64,000 bases of DNA from Phallus indusiatus (Eukaryota > Basidiomycota > Agaricomycetes > Phallales > Phallaceae), in contig JAQFWX010000109.1 in assembly GCA_027605045.1 (NCBI GenBank), positions 1 through 64,000 of the forward strand. The letters run 5' to 3'. Under the pieces are notes generated by a model. That model was not told the DNA's origin and did no database searches. It saw nothing but the letters and a program-made list of their open reading frames with translations. Of the stretch, positions 49,183 to 63,176 are shown one piece after another. A program made the translations under genes and the position numbers. Within the stretch, counting starts at the first letter, position 1; every line of letters begins with the position of its first letter.

Positions 49183-52100
49183 ATGCCCGATTTAACGGAA
49201 GGTATAAAAATATATGGTGACTTCACATTTTCTCCTTCAAATTTCGCTTCAGTCTCATTCGTAAATTGCAATCCCTTCGAATAAAGACGTTCGCTTGGTT
49301 AATCCTCCACCCTCTTCATGGAAAAGTGATCCCAAGTTTCAAATAGAGATCAAGAATGGAAACCAAGCGATAACGAGCACCAAACGCGTATTGAAGAAAG
49401 GTGATAACAGCCGTGTGATCTGGGACGAGTCTTTCGTATTGTACGTGATCAACAACTGCGATCTGTTTCGATGTCATTTCACATGGTAATGTAGTACCGG
49501 AGAACCAACTGAAGACACGCTCCTGACGTTTACCGTTATCCGGACCCATCGATTGATTCCAGACACTATAATTGGCTCGGGCGAAGGTTGGGTCACCGAA
49601 CTCCTCAAGACACAAAGTAGGTCTAATTATTTCGAAAATATCGTTGTTAGTCTAGCACTCACATGATTACTGAGGTCCATGTAAATTGGATGTCGACGGG
49701 AAATGCCATATAACATTCAAGATTGAAACAACATCCGACGTCACTTCGGAAGTGGTAGAACAAGCCTCAACGACGTTAGGAAATCTATCGAATCTGAGAG
49801 TCCTAGCCAAGGTTGTCAACTCGGTCACCATTGCGGAGCAGGTCTACAAGGATAATGAGAAAACTTGGTCGTCGTTTATTGACAAGTTTGAAATTTTTGT
49901 AGGAGTAATCGATGAAATTTCAGAGGTAACTCCCTTAGCAAACATACTTTCATCCTTTTTCAAAGTTCTTTTTTTTAGATAAGCCCATATGTGAAGGTGG
50001 CGTGGAGTGTTCTGTCCGTTATTCCAAAGGTAAGAGCATCTTATTTTTCTCCTGAGCTATATTCATTTCTTGTAAGACAATCATCGCGAAAAAGAATCGT
50101 GACGACAAAATTAAACAGCTATATGATAAATTGGAAGACGTCTACGACTACACTACGGATGCGAAGCGGCTATCTGAGCTGACCAATACCCAGTCCAAGA
50201 CACTTTCCGCGGTGGTTCGGCAAACTACCGAATGCGCGTATTATATACGAGCATACTGTACCGAAGACACAGGTTGTTGTTCTCTCGATATCTTGTGCGA
50301 TTAAGTCTGATTTTCGATACCTAGTTAATAACACATTGAAAGGGATTTTCGGGAGTGCAGATGACAAGATTCAAGATTTTAACCAAAGCTTCGACCGGCT
50401 TATGGAAAATATGAAAAGTTCGGTCAATCTTGAAACTAGCATTGTGACACTTCGTGTGGAAAAGGGTGTTAGTGAAATAAGTATGTTTACATTTAATCAA
50501 ATACCGTTACCGCTTATTCATGATCTCACCCCGGGCCTTTCGTTGTAAGCTGGTTTACATTTACTCAAGGACATGCGTTATAACGGTACCCCGCCTCTAC
50601 CTGGAAAACAATGCCTACCAGGGACGCGTCGAAAGTTGATTGATGATATATTGAAACGCATCAACGACGACGTATCGCCACAGATTCTTGTAGTGAGTGG
50701 ACAAGCGGGAGTAGGAAAGTCCGCGATAGCACATACTATCGCAGGAATATTCAAGGAAACAAATCGACTTGGATCCATGTTCCGTTTCGACAGGAGTTTC
50801 CCAAACCGGCGAAGTTGCTTTTTTAGCACGATATCGCGCGACTTGGCAGATGGTGACGTCTTGTGGCGAAAAGAGTTGGTGGAGAACATTACTCGCAGCA
50901 CCGCGATTAGGGAGACTGAGGATCTCGAAACACAATTCAACGAGTTTATTATCAAACCTTCGAAAAACGCAGAAAGTACGGGACCCGTAATTATCGTTGT
51001 AGATGCGCTGGATGAAAGTGGAGACCGAAACGATCGGGAGGGAGTTCTGGGAATCCTCTTCGGCAGGTGGTCAGAGCTTCCCAAAAACTATCGTTTGATG
51101 GTTACAACTCGTCCTGAACAGGACATTGAAGATCAATTTCAAAAATTCAACATTCCATGTATACGGATGGGTGAGATTGGTGCCGAAGAAATATGTCGCG
51201 ATATTGAAGTCTATGTCTCGAAGCGTCTGGATTCAATATCGTCAATTCTAGACAACATAGACAGAGATTGGCGCAACATATTAGCTAAGCGTGCGGAAGG
51301 TCTTTTCCAATGGGCGCAGACCGTTTGCGAATTCATCAATCCTACCATTACGCGTTCACAGCTCGTGAAGAAGAAATGGAAAACCTGTATCTCAAACTCG
51401 TCTTCATCGTTATACGGACTATATCGTCAAATCATCTCAAGCCAGGCGGAAATCGAGGACGAGGACTTTGTCGAAGACTTCAAGACAATCGTAGGCGCAA
51501 TTATAACTGCGCGGAAACCCCTGTCGATAAATGCACTACAAAATATTTTTGATGATATTGAAGATATCAAGTCAATACTCACCCCGTTCGGCTCTTTTTT
51601 TGTTGGTGTCCATGACCTGTTGACCCCCGTCCGACCTGTTCACACCTCTTTATTCGATTTTTTCGTTTCCGCCGAAGAGATTAATGAGTACTACATCGAC
51701 ACGTCAGACCAAAGCCGGATGACGCTCGGTTGTCTCAAGGTGATGAATCGGATGCTCTGTTTCAATATCTGTCGCCTCGAGACATCGCACCTGTTCAATC
51801 GACAGGTGCCCGATTTCAAAGCACGTGTCAGGAAAGCGATCCCGTCTCATTTGTTGTATTCATGTCATTTTTGGTCCAAACATCTCCAATCCTCTCCTGT
51901 TAGTGAGGAACTCATTCGTGAAGTTCGGAAATTGATGGACGACAAACTATTGTATTATTATGAAGCGTTCAGTTTGCTGAATGCAGTTTCCCGGGGCCGT
52001 GAAGCGATGCGAGAAATAGCAAATTGGTGTAAAGTGAGTGATTCTTCGCCCGTCACATATACCAATGGCTGAATCAGACGGTGATAGAACTCGGATGACG

Positions 52101-54511
52101 GCTTGGCTGCGGATGCAATAGATGCATGGAGGTTTGGATATGATTTTGGGAACATGATGGAGGAGAGCACGCCACACATTTATCTTTCGGCCCTTCCGTT
52201 TACTCCTCGTGATTCATTCGTGTCCAAAAAGTATCTTGATAGGTATCCTGGACGGTTCTCGTTTGATATTGGCCAACCTGTCAGCCCTTCACCCCCAATC
52301 GGTATCGCGCAGACTGCTCCATTTCCCGTGATTGCTTTTTCCCCGAAAGACACATATATCGTAACTGGATTTTGTGGAGATAAATTTGTACTATGGAACT
52401 ATATGACAGGGGAACACCTCGCTTATTTGAAAACGCCTCAGGATGTCTGTGATATCGTATATTCCCTTGATGGCGAATTGGTTTATTGTTGTTTCTCCGA
52501 TGGTGATATCCTATTTTGGAACACGCGGACAAAGGAAACGTGGATAGAGACATATGACGAGATAGTCGGTGCTAAGTGTTTTAGTTGCACCATATCTTCG
52601 GACGGGCGCTTTATAATTCAACATACGGGAAGGGTAACACTCGTACTTGATCGAACAAGTCGTCAAATCGTTGAACGCTTCGAAAAGGTGAACTATTTTT
52701 CTGTTTCTCCCAGCGGAGATTGGATTGTCTTCTGTGGCAGTGTGTTGTACATATGGAATGCTAGAAATCAAACGCAACACTGCGTCATGCCCTGTAAACC
52801 TCGATCTCTGGCACTCACTGACAGCTGCGTCGCATTTATCTCTGACTACGAAACAATAGAGATCTGGGATGTACGGAAAATCACTAAACTCACCGAAATT
52901 CGACGCGGGAGGCCCAGCGGAGACTTTTGCCTTTCCCCCGATGACCAATATCTCCTTGTTACCTCTCCTGGCATATACTCGATTTGGAGTGTATCTACGG
53001 GAGAATTAATTAGTTGGTCCTATGTGGACGATCTCGATCGCTGTTTAGGGTTCTCACATGACTCCAAATCAATTGCACTGCGCACATACAATGATGAACG
53101 TGTCCACGTTCAACAATGGGTTCAATCCATTGATCCGCGTGGTAATGAAAATCAGGAAGTGTACGAAGTTTGGTTGCGGGGTTCATATCTCATTCTTCAT
53201 TTTGAGTCAATTCTACATGAACGTCGCCTCCAGATCTCGGATGTTACAACAACAAACTCGATTATCTTTGAGACAAGACTTGAAGACGACGGACTCGTTA
53301 GTGTTGCTCCTGACGAGGAAAACGTTCATGTGGCATACCTTGGCCACCGGGGACTCTGTCTCTGGGATGTCAAAGAAGGCGAAATCATTGTAGATGGATC
53401 AGTCCGCTCGATCACCGCACTCCTGTGTTTTGACAACTATCTTATTTCTGGATCTGGGAAAACCATTAATATATGGGATATTTGTACCAAAATGACTCAT
53501 GGTCCAATCAACCTGCTGTATGAACTGGAATCCCTTCTCCCCGTGCGAGGTACCCGGTTTGCTGTCAAATATGACGATAAAGTGGAAATTTGGGATTGCG
53601 ATTCAGGTGATAGCATAGAGAGAACATCCACTTTTGAATGCCAGTTTTCCAAGATTGCTGTTTCTGTCAACGAGAAACATGTTATATGCATGTCAGAGAA
53701 TGGTGTGGATATATTGGATCCGACAGGAGCGAACGTGAACTCATTCCCATTTCCACCTTATTCTTTTCATCGTGAAAGGCGATCCAGACGATCGCTCAAT
53801 GGGAAGTACATGGCATGGACTAATATCGGCGACATAAAACTCTTCGATGTGGACACCGAAACATTGCTCGTTGGCCCATCGTTTGATCATTCGATCGAGG
53901 ACTTTTGGCTCTCCGATGACTCAAAATATATTATAACGGCATTCTTCGTCGGTGATCGTTGGCGGTGCCCCATTTCCTTAGATATCTGGGACATACAATC
54001 CGAAAACATGATCACAAAAACAATTCAATTCCCATACCTTCCACAGACAGCAATCTTAGATCTGAGCAAAAGACGTCTGGTAGTTTTCCCTGGACGGGCC
54101 AGTGACTGTTATGTCTGGGACCTGGATAAGTATGAGATAATGTCTTCTCTGTACAACGCTCGTCAACTCGCCGACGGTGATTTCGACATCGGGAGGTGAG
54201 TTTAACGTCACTCGCATTCAATGTGATTCATCAAAGGAGACTTCAGAACATCGATATCGTTCAAGACGAAGACACTGGATTATGCATCAATGGCAGGGGG
54301 GAAAGCTTCACTTCCCATTTTGCCTGTAAATATAGACGGCTGGGTGTTGGGTTTTCAGGAGGAGCTTCTGTTTTGGGTTCCACGAAAAATGAGCCAGGGG
54401 TTCTGGTTTTCATGCACGACGCATACGCCATTTCGAAACGTTACAAAACTAAATTTCACAAATTTCGTACACGGTTCTGACTGGACAAAATGTCAATCCG
54501 AAAATAGCTGA
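49183..54511 (+). pseudogene. NLR copy D: C2-NACHT-WD40 receptor with a broken C2 exon
   Basis: Exons by homology with copy C: 49183-49216, 49287-49619, 49675-49925, 49979-50029, 50077-50272, 50325-50480, 50550-52033, 52088-54195, 54247-54511. Exons 3 to 9 are open and in phase, including the NACHT (Walker A GQAGVGKSA, Walker B VIIVVDALDES), a full WD40 exon and the tail. The C2 exon has TAA at 49487-49489 where copy C has CAA. The exon 2 donor is GG instead of GT. The neighbouring GT at 49621, if used, shifts the frame. The damage is therefore confined to the C2 domain. An N-terminally truncated NACHT-WD40 protein is possible only if an alternative first exon exists, and I do not see one. 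Confidence 0.87.
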
Positions 54512-55389
54512 AGCTCAAAATCGATTTCTCAATAAATGCGATGTATTTTGTATGAAAAGTTGAATATTTCCTGCATTTATTTACACACGAAACACTTTGA
54601 ACGTCTTCAGCTTTCAGGTTGGAGAAGCATATTATAATAAATAATGTTCCGGGTGTTTGAGGGCTCGAAAATACATACTTTAACATGAAATTTCGGTCAT
54701 AATATTGACAATTCCCGGACCAGCCTAAAAATCGAGACATTCCCAATCAAATTACACCGTAGTATCTACTGAAGTACTCGGCGTTCACCGGACGAGCGCG
54801 CACACAAACAACACAGTGCACACGCGTCTTGAAGCAGTTTCAGTTGGGTGTGTTGTCATTGTTTCGAATGACGGGCATAAAAGCATATCTAAAAATGAAA
54901 GATCCTATACCGCTGAAAGATGTTAACGTTAGTATTTCCAGAGGCCCTTAGTAAGAAATCTGGTTGGGCGAAAAGTGAAATCCCAAGTATCGTGACTCCC
55001 TCACTAGCCTATTTCAACGTTATTGTTGAATAAAATGTCGAATCCACTTACATTCCTGAATATCTGCTTTCTTCAAAGCCCGGCCTTTCATCTCTCTCAA
55101 AACAGGGATTGTCGCACTTTCGAGGTTTGTCACGGAAACATCATTTACCTCAGACCCATAAAAAAAGCCGAATTGGGGAAACTATGGACTAGTTTGGGGC
55201 ATACATTTAGCGCTGTGAAAGCGTACGCCGATGAGTTGACAACAGCGTTGAAGTGGTGAGGGAGCCGCTTCCTTCATACCAAGTCACTGACCGACTGAAT
55301 TCTTATTCCGTTGATGTAGCACGAACATGAACACGAAAGAATAGCCTAGTCGAAGCGCCCCGAGCGGAAGATTTAGGTGAGACAAGCTG

Positions 55390-55960
55390 ATGGTATGTGG
55401 AGGCTTACGGCGGGTATACGCTCGGGACTATTATCCAATCCTATAAACGGATTCTATCAGAAAACGATGCGAAATTCTATGCTTTTGTAAAGAAATTCCG
55501 TCTATGAGAAGATGATTGAGCCGGGGCTCAAGAGACGAAAAAGAGGAAGATAACCTTATCCCAAACACCGTGTCTAAACAAGCAACTCATCATTGTCTTA
55601 GCTATACCACCCATCGTCCGAAATGATTTAGAATCCACCTTTATCGCGCCATAAAAGGTTTGATGTGCACGACTAGCCCTTTCGTTCGCTCTGCGATGTC
55701 TTGCCTAATAGCCTTTATAAGGATCAAAAGTCTCGTATCTTTAGAAATATTCCAATCCTATGAAGTCCACATCTCGATTTCAACAAGAAAACAGACAGCA
55801 ATTACATCCACCTCATCTTGGACGCGCACCGGTCCTCCTGGCTCTGTATCACTACACGACACGTTGCAATCCAGATTAAGCACGGAAGAGTAACGTTCTG
55901 TATGAAAGCGTTTATCCAGCAAAGAGAAGAAGAAGTGCACACAAAGAGGAGGAGAAACGG
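55390..55960 (+). repeat. Dispersed repeat 3, copy 2
   Basis: Unit 2 counterpart of 43490-44045, with the same landmarks and small deletions. Confidence 0.65.
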
Positions 55961-55969
55961 GGGATAGGG

Positions 55970-57480
55970 CAAACTCGAGTTCACACAGGCGCTAGTTGGG
56001 CTTGAACGTAAACATGGCTCACCACGACCTGCATAACGCGACTTGAACGCGACTTGCTCCACTCTAACCCCGGTACCAACTCTATTCTACCTCCTGTTGT
56101 TGCGCTCTGGGGTCAGGTGGGACAACAGGAAGGGTTCAGTCTCACACTGGATTATGGATAGGTTGCTGTCTGGTTAGCGGGCTGGGAGAGCGCGTCGCAC
56201 CGTAGTGCGGGTTTAGGGTGCTGGAACACCGTGTGAGGTCTGGGCGGGTGTAGAAGGTTTTTTATTGTATTTATTGATCAACAGCAATTACTCCCTTTTA
56301 ACTCACCGTCGAGCCCCGGCGGCACTTGACGCAAGTTTTGTGCAGCCCGCTTAATTCTGCCAACGAGGAAATATAGCCTGTAGTTCTTGCGACGTGCCAT
56401 ACTCCAAGACGTTGAGTGTCTCAGCTCGGAACGAACTTCAGGGAAAGCACCAAGAACCTGTAACGTGTACGTTGTCATTTCACTAATGGCTCTAGAAAGA
56501 GAAGGTACGGCAATTGTCTTTTTTTTTGGCTAAGGCTAAGTGCACCTGACTAATGTCTTTACTTCTTGACCCAGCATTCTCAAAGACTGAGGGTATCTAT
56601 TTTTTCAGCATAATATTGTTAGTGACGTAAAGAAAATGTCATTGCGTGTTTGAGGAAAGGTGAGACTTGTGGCTGTCGTTGGTGGTGCGGTAGCGCGTCG
56701 TATTCAAGCAGAGATTGACATATCGTGTGTTTGTTCTCTTTGGTACCTATTCGTCCCAGTACTCATATGCTTTACAGAATGAGAAATACACGTGCAAACT
56801 ACGCCAATATACATCAGAATTGCTCATGTATGGCTATACTTTGTTCGCACGAGGCACAGCGGTATCACTTGGGGGTTTAGTTCGAGTCCGCAATCGACAT
56901 CAACATCCTATTGCCATACCCAATATCTATTTTTCTAGATCTGAACGATCGTAGTTTACTTGAAAATGACTGTTACAACTTCCGAACATAACCCGAGTCC
57001 CATCTTCGCTCCGCGGCTGCTGGCTGCTTTCTAAATCGTGCTATCGATTTCGTCAACCCAGCAAAACTGGAATGTATATATCATCCCATCATTGGCCGGG
57101 CCTTTAGAAATACCGAGCCTGTGTTCTCTTCTCACCTATCATCTCCGCTCTGACCTACATCGAGGCTGAACCCTTCTTGGCTGCGGATGTCGCCGCCAAC
57201 TAGTGCTACACAATCACTCTGTTCCAGAGTACGGAACGTTGGCCTGGTCGAATATTCTGCCATCACTGGCTTATTGATAATGCTCACTATTGGCCGGTAT
57301 CCAGGACGGTCGGATGCTACCCCTTTCGCAACAAGTAGTTCAAGAAACGGAACCGCGTTCTTCTCTTCGCATCAGTACCCATTCTGGTGTGTTTCGTCGC
57401 CCTTGCTCTGGATGCGCGTCTTACAATCAGCGTGCCTACCTTCAGAAATCAGTGTAATGTGGACGTTATTGAGATTGGAT
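55970..57480 (+). repeat. Tandem duplication unit 3, truncated
   Basis: Begins with the segment also found at 31370 and 44610 (CAGGCGCTAG...TTGGGCTTGAACGTAA-type text). It continues through the membrane-protein remnant (CTGGTCGAATATTCTGCCATC, shared with 31975). It then ends before any NLR sequence. Confidence 0.65.
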
Positions 57481-59844
57481 TTTTGGATTTTTGGATGATT
57501 TAACGCTTTCCTCAGCATGGAGCTGGTCAGGGCGGGGAAGAGGACGGACACTCTACTGTCAACTTTGCCCAGATCGATGTATATTCGAAGATATGGACCC
57601 AGAAACGGACATGAGCAACGTCAACGTCCTGCATCGTCTTCCTCGACCACCGCCGGTATACCTTGTCTTCCTCCGAACGCGTTGTTTGTCTATTTTCTCA
57701 GTGATAATGACACGTCTCTGTTCAATAAGCAGGAGCTCTGGCAGGCCTCGGCCTAGCACTGGCAGTTCTGTCCAAGAGAGCACGTCGCCAGCTTTGTCTT
57801 CTTCATCACCGTTCCTTTTATCGTATACCGGAGGGAATCCTCGGACCCAGATGATGGGGCAGGTAGGATCGTTACTGTTAATACCCACCAGACCTTTCCA
57901 ACGTCTTTTCTCACAAGCTTAATTACAGCGAGTCCTATCTCGGTTTGAAAACCAGATTCATCTGTGGGTAGTTTTATTTCTATGCTTACATAGAAGCTTC
58001 TTTTAACGGGCTGATGCACTATATAGATAATTGATCCCTATGTTACATTGGTCAGCTCCGATTTCTTGAAGCTTTCCCGAGACGGCTTTTAGGCCCACAC
58101 ACCTGCAGCTGGCTTTTGACTTTATCCAGGTGTAGACCTTGTCGTTTAATAGTTCTAATCTTTGAAGAAAGCTCTCGAATCAACTCAACAAACGTCAATT
58201 TCGTATGATGCGACGTTTATAATGACGTTCCGAGAGAATACAATGGAATGGTTATGTGAGTGTGATTTTCGCCCATATGTGATTTGCTTTGAGTCGTTTT
58301 TACTGATTCTATCTTTTTGTTCATGTTTTGATCAGGCCTACGTTTACGTTTCTGAAGGGGTATAAGAGGCACGGGGGCAAGGTAAAGTTGTCCGTTTCTG
58401 CTCCATAAGTAATACTGAATCTATTCTATTTCTTCACATCAGAGCCTCAGAGTCGGCCATTAAGGCTAATGCACTCGTTTAACGAAGGTGCAACCGTGTT
58501 TTCGGGTAGGCTCATCTTAGGATTCCGCATCAGCATCATTGCCACAAAACTCTTCAGCTCTCAATTCACAATTTAGGTTGCCGATGTACTTATTGGCGGG
58601 TACAGTTTGACGTCGTATTTGCCTTCCTTGTAGAGCCGTTTTCGTGTAAATGTATGTACGTACGTGATATGTAAATACGTCTGACACGTAGATATATTGC
58701 TTGCTCCCGGACTCTCGCGCATCTTCTGTCTAGTTTGGGGCGGGACTCATAACCATGATAGAAAGGCAGTTTGACGAGACATTAACGAGGCGAAATCATC
58801 AATGTAGTATACACTATGGGAAGCTACCTCCCACATTCGTTGCCTCAGATCTAAAGAAGCTCTGGAGCACCTGTATGAATAGAATAGGGTGAAAAAAAGT
58901 ACTCTCCCCTGTGTTTTTAGCTGCGAACTACTCGCATCCCCATATGAAGACGCCGTCGCTTGACCCCTTTTGTGAACGTCCGGGTATATGCATAAGCGTC
59001 CACAACCTGATCGTCCGAAGGGCTGGGGAAAGGTTGGGATTCGAGGGTGTAAATTATTATCATTGTCAAGTTGTTGAAAAAACTACTCCGTAACCAATCA
59101 AAACGTTCTATTATCTTCAGAATTTGGTCCTTAAAGCTGACTCCGTTAGCGCTTGAGAGAATGGCCCCAGTTAACGGCGTCGCACGCCGCGTTCGGTGAT
59201 CGCGTCATTATGAAAGGGAAACTGGTCATTCGCCTATGTTTGCCATACTCTCGACAACGCTGATCTGGTGACTGAAGACGCAACTGTTGCAAAGGCTATA
59301 CTGGCGACAGCTCCAGCTCCAACGCTTTAATGAACTTCAGTGGGTATGATGAAAAATGTTGCTTCTCGCTCCCAAACTCTTGACCACGCTTCTTAAACTG
59401 TGTAGGCTGAGCCCATTGAACATGCTAACCGGCTTAGTGATCGTTCCTGTTCCTCTTCAATCTCTCGTCGCCAGAGCTAGCTATGCGCAATAGTCCCGAG
59501 CTGAAGAGGAAATTTGAGCGGAATAAAGGCTGGGTCAATTCAGTATATTTGCTCGAAGGCAGTGGTACACCGGGGATACAGGGTGTTGTGCGTGTGATGT
59601 TGGTACGGGGAAAACGATGGACGAAGAATACAAGCAAGGTTGTTAGCATTTGAGCAGAAGAAAATGGGCTGTTGCAGAACGGCTTGTTCGTCTACTTGCA
59701 GTTCCAAGAAGGCCTGAGTGCGTCTTGTGACTCTTGTCATAACCGTGTCGCATCATGTGTTAAGCGTGTTAAACATTTCAACAGTGAGACGAAGAAAAGG
59801 GTATACAGTGGTAACCGAACATTTTCTGATACTTATCCTCCTTC

Positions 59845-60380
59845 GGTCAACGTTTAGCTTCCGTATGCCCATGGTCAAATCATACACCCGCCTGATCAAT
59901 GTTTGATGCGATTTACCGAGTTGCGCCACCTTTTCTATTAACGCACGCAGGTTATCCTTTTCGAGGCTACAATTGACTTTTTATTTGCCTAGCGAAACGT
60001 GAATCGACGCCCTCGTGTATATGGACACAATTTACCTCGAGATCATCCCTTGGGAAAGACACATCGTCTTCAACCCATTCATAACAGCCGTTCTACATGC
60101 CGTCGCGAGGGGAATGACCTTGTCCCTTTTCGGAGGGTGGACAAAGGAGCATTCAATAGGTTTTGTTTACACGACCTTGTGTCCGTTCAGCAAAAGTCTG
60201 GTTCGCGTCTGCCCACGTTTAACTTAGGTGCTCGTTTGGTGTTACCTGCCGTATTGCATCAGTTATCCCCTTTTGAGGTTACGATTGGGAAGAATAGTTT
60301 ACTGATGACACGTATAAGACAAGGGAAGGGACCCTGTGCAAATGAGCCAACGAAACCACGCACGATGCTAGAGTATGTAC
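59845..60380 (+). repeat. Dispersed repeat 1, copy 2
   Basis: Ordered matches to 20880-21130 at both ends with extra internal sequence. The 179-codon frame at 59999-60538 overlaps it and shows no domain or conserved counterpart in copy 1, so I do not call it a gene. Confidence 0.5.
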
Positions 60381-60844
60381 CATCAGATGGATGGAAAACA
60401 AGTGGAGAAAGAAAGGAACCCAAACCTAGCGCCCAAACCGAAAGAACCGTTCAAATTGAATCACCGGACTACGGCGTAAGCAAAATGAGAGTGTCTTTAG
60501 CAAATCCATTAATGTTCACCAAACGACGTGTAAAATGAAAGATATGTACCCGAATGTCATGTGAAAGGATCTGCAGATTCGATCTTCGTTCGTTATTTAA
60601 CCCGTCCATGAGAAAGAAGTGGTCACGTATCCGTGGAACAATCTCCACAAACTGGTTTTGACGATTTTCTTCACAGAGCATTTACGTCCTAAGCTCTGTC
60701 CTATAGCCTTCCACAATGTATCGGAATCTCACACCATCTCCCAACAAGATTGACATCACTATGCAATTAGTCATAAGAAAAATATTTAGCGATTGGTTCT
60801 ATTCTGATAAGAGAAAAGCAGTCAGTTGGATCATTCCATTTTCT

Positions 60845-61455
60845 GTCTCAGCATAAAGCGCTTACGGCGGGTATACCGTCCGGGGACTAGGACTATTAAC
60901 CAATCCAATGGACGAAGCCTGTTGCAAAATGAGACCAAAGACTACGCTTTTGCAAGGTTCCGTCTATGAGAAGGTAATTGAGACGTCGAAAGATGAAAAA
61001 GAAGAAAGGTAACCTCATATCCCAAACAACGGTTCATCATTGCCCTCGCTATCCCCACATCGTCCGAAATGTCCCAAATTCACCTCCATGATGCCCATCC
61101 CTCAATTAAAAGTTCTGCAGTGAAGTGGAACCATGTCGACTAGCCCTTTCCTTCGCTCTGCGACGTCCTGTTCGACAGCTCTGATTAGGATCCAAAGTCT
61201 CATGTGCCAATTTAACATGTCCGATCGATTTCTTTGAGTGTTCAAATGACCCTATCAAGTCCATGGTCTCAATTTCAACGAGAAAGCAAAGAGCCATTAC
61301 ACCCACCTCGTTTTAGACGAACCTCATGTTCCGTTGAATTCACGCTCGCAGGGCATCTGACCTTGTATCGTCATACGGCACGTTTCAATCCGGGTTAGAC
61401 ATAGAGGGTAAACGAGACTGCATAAGCGCATTTGTTGAGCGAAGAAAAAGAACTG
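60845..61455 (+). repeat. Dispersed repeat 3, copy 3
   Basis: CGCTTACGGCGGGTATACC, GACTATTAACCAATCC and CCGTCTATGAGAAG match 43490-44045 and 55390-55960. This copy lies outside the recognised tandem units. Confidence 0.65.
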
Positions 61456-63176
61456 CTATAGGGTTCCCGTCATTCACTACGATCAGAGCGCTTTCAGCTG
61501 AACCGCTTGAAGACGAATCAGAATGTACACACTGACCGGCCGTATATTGTATACACAACTGCTATCCACAAGAATGACGTCGATACTGTGCAGAAAAAAT
61601 GTGGTTGTCTTTCTCCAAGCGTTTCGCTTACTTCTTCGTTCGTTGAAATATCAGCGGGTATTAGCTTGCTGAGGACGGTGTGGAATTTAGACGGAGCCGG
61701 ACCGATAATGCAATCCGTTCAAACAATCCCAAGCTTCGTCTCTCTATTCACCTGGCAACTCCACCTGAAAGAACTCTTAATTAGGGATTATTCCCCGCCA
61801 TATGTTTGTCGTGAATCTGAATTCTGGCAGATGGAAAAGGACAAAACCTGGTTTGCAAAACCTTGAGAGTTTACGCTGGTTTCAAAGCAAAACAAATAAT
61901 TGCGCTTTCTTTGTGATTCCGTCTGAAAAACTATTGGGAGACGTGTCCTCTTGCGTAATAATATGTTAAAAAATCCTCAAGAAGTCATATCTTCACAAAC
62001 TGCTCTAAGCGACAACGTCAATGTTAAACAGCCTCGCATAGGTCATCTGGTATGGGATTCTCGCTGAGAAAGTACAAGCTATACTAAGCCGGGTTATGAT
62101 ATATGACGACTCGGGGGATATAGGTTTACCTGTGCGTTACCCATTCCTTTTTCTTTTTGTCGAAACGTAAACAAAATCATTAAATACACCTTTTATTTGA
62201 ATATTCTTATTCTCGGTCGCGTGCGGTGTCGGTTTACCATGGCACACAGTTGAAGACCCGTAAAATTCGCAACGGCTCGATTTTCACATCATCACCATAT
62301 TCTCCTAGTCTAGCTCTTCGAGGCCAATGCAGGCCAGTGCAAAACTATGTCAGCTTTCGGCTTCTCGGCTAATCGAGGGGAATGTCAGCCATTGTCTGGT
62401 TTAGCTGGCATTAGAGTCTAGATCTGGTAGAACATGGCATAAACGACGTGAGGTGTTTTATAATTCTGTCTCCGAGAAGACGAGGGTCCTTTGTCGCGAA
62501 AAGCGGGATGGGCGCTGCTGAAACTAACTATAAACTAGTCAATGTTCTTTCAGAAAGCTAAACGAAGCGCATGCGGCCAACATCCGACACACCTTCGACA
62601 CCTTTAAAAAATAATTTGCGATTCTCCATGCGACTTCAGTACAGCGTGTCACACAGCCGAAGATCCATCTCTTAGCAGATCACGCATTACGGTGAGATGA
62701 TCCTTGAAAGTCTGAAGGGCAGTCCTGTCAGCGCCCACGTTGAGATGGCAGCTCAGAATCTATAATAATGCTTACATTGGCGACTCCATCCTCACCTCTT
62801 CCACTGACACCCTATAATATTCACTTCAACATCTCCTTGTCCGGTTTGCTTACAAATGTCATAGTTTTCATTCAAGTTTCAAGCAACTTTCTGGAGACTC
62901 GCCGTCCATGTCGATGATTAGTGGTTTGCCGAATTACTACACAGGTTTGGCGACCGGAACCTTTTTCCCTTCACTGCCACTGGCACCAACGTATAAAAAT
63001 CCTCTATTGGCTCTGAAATATTAGATAACGAATCAACGAGGCAAGAAGCATCAGTAGGGGCATAAGGTTCAAACCCCCTTTATTTCGCCCCATACGTGAA
63101 CCCCGCACGAATTAACACTGTAAGTAATATCCTACGGCGTTATATTTCACTATGAACCCTGATCTTGTTAGACCGA

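Larger units (their letters stand above)
44100..55969 (+). repeat. Tandem segmental duplication unit 2 (carries NLR copy D)
   Basis: Homologous to 29930-44099. The offset between the copy C and copy D start codons is 12211 bp and between their stop codons 12132 bp. It lacks the 555-bp GC-rich segment of unit 1. Borders are approximate. Confidence 0.75.
54512..63176. other. Long gene-poor interval between copies D and E
   Basis: 54512-55970 is the 3' part of unit 2. 55970-57480 is a fragment of a third unit lacking an NLR. 57500-58050 has overlapping frames on both strands with no convincing protein. 58400-59840 and 61500-63100 show nothing I can support. Dispersed repeats 1 and 3 recur at 59845-60380 and 60845-61455. 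Confidence 0.5.

Noticed and set aside
57491..57922. Possible DUF6535-like fragment (PPNALFVYFLS region)
   Set aside because: Resemblance is limited to a few residues and the frame breaks immediately afterwards; not enough to call a gene.
59999..60538. 179-codon plus-strand frame
   Set aside because: Overlaps a dispersed repeat, has no recognisable domain, and the frame is not conserved in the other repeat copy.
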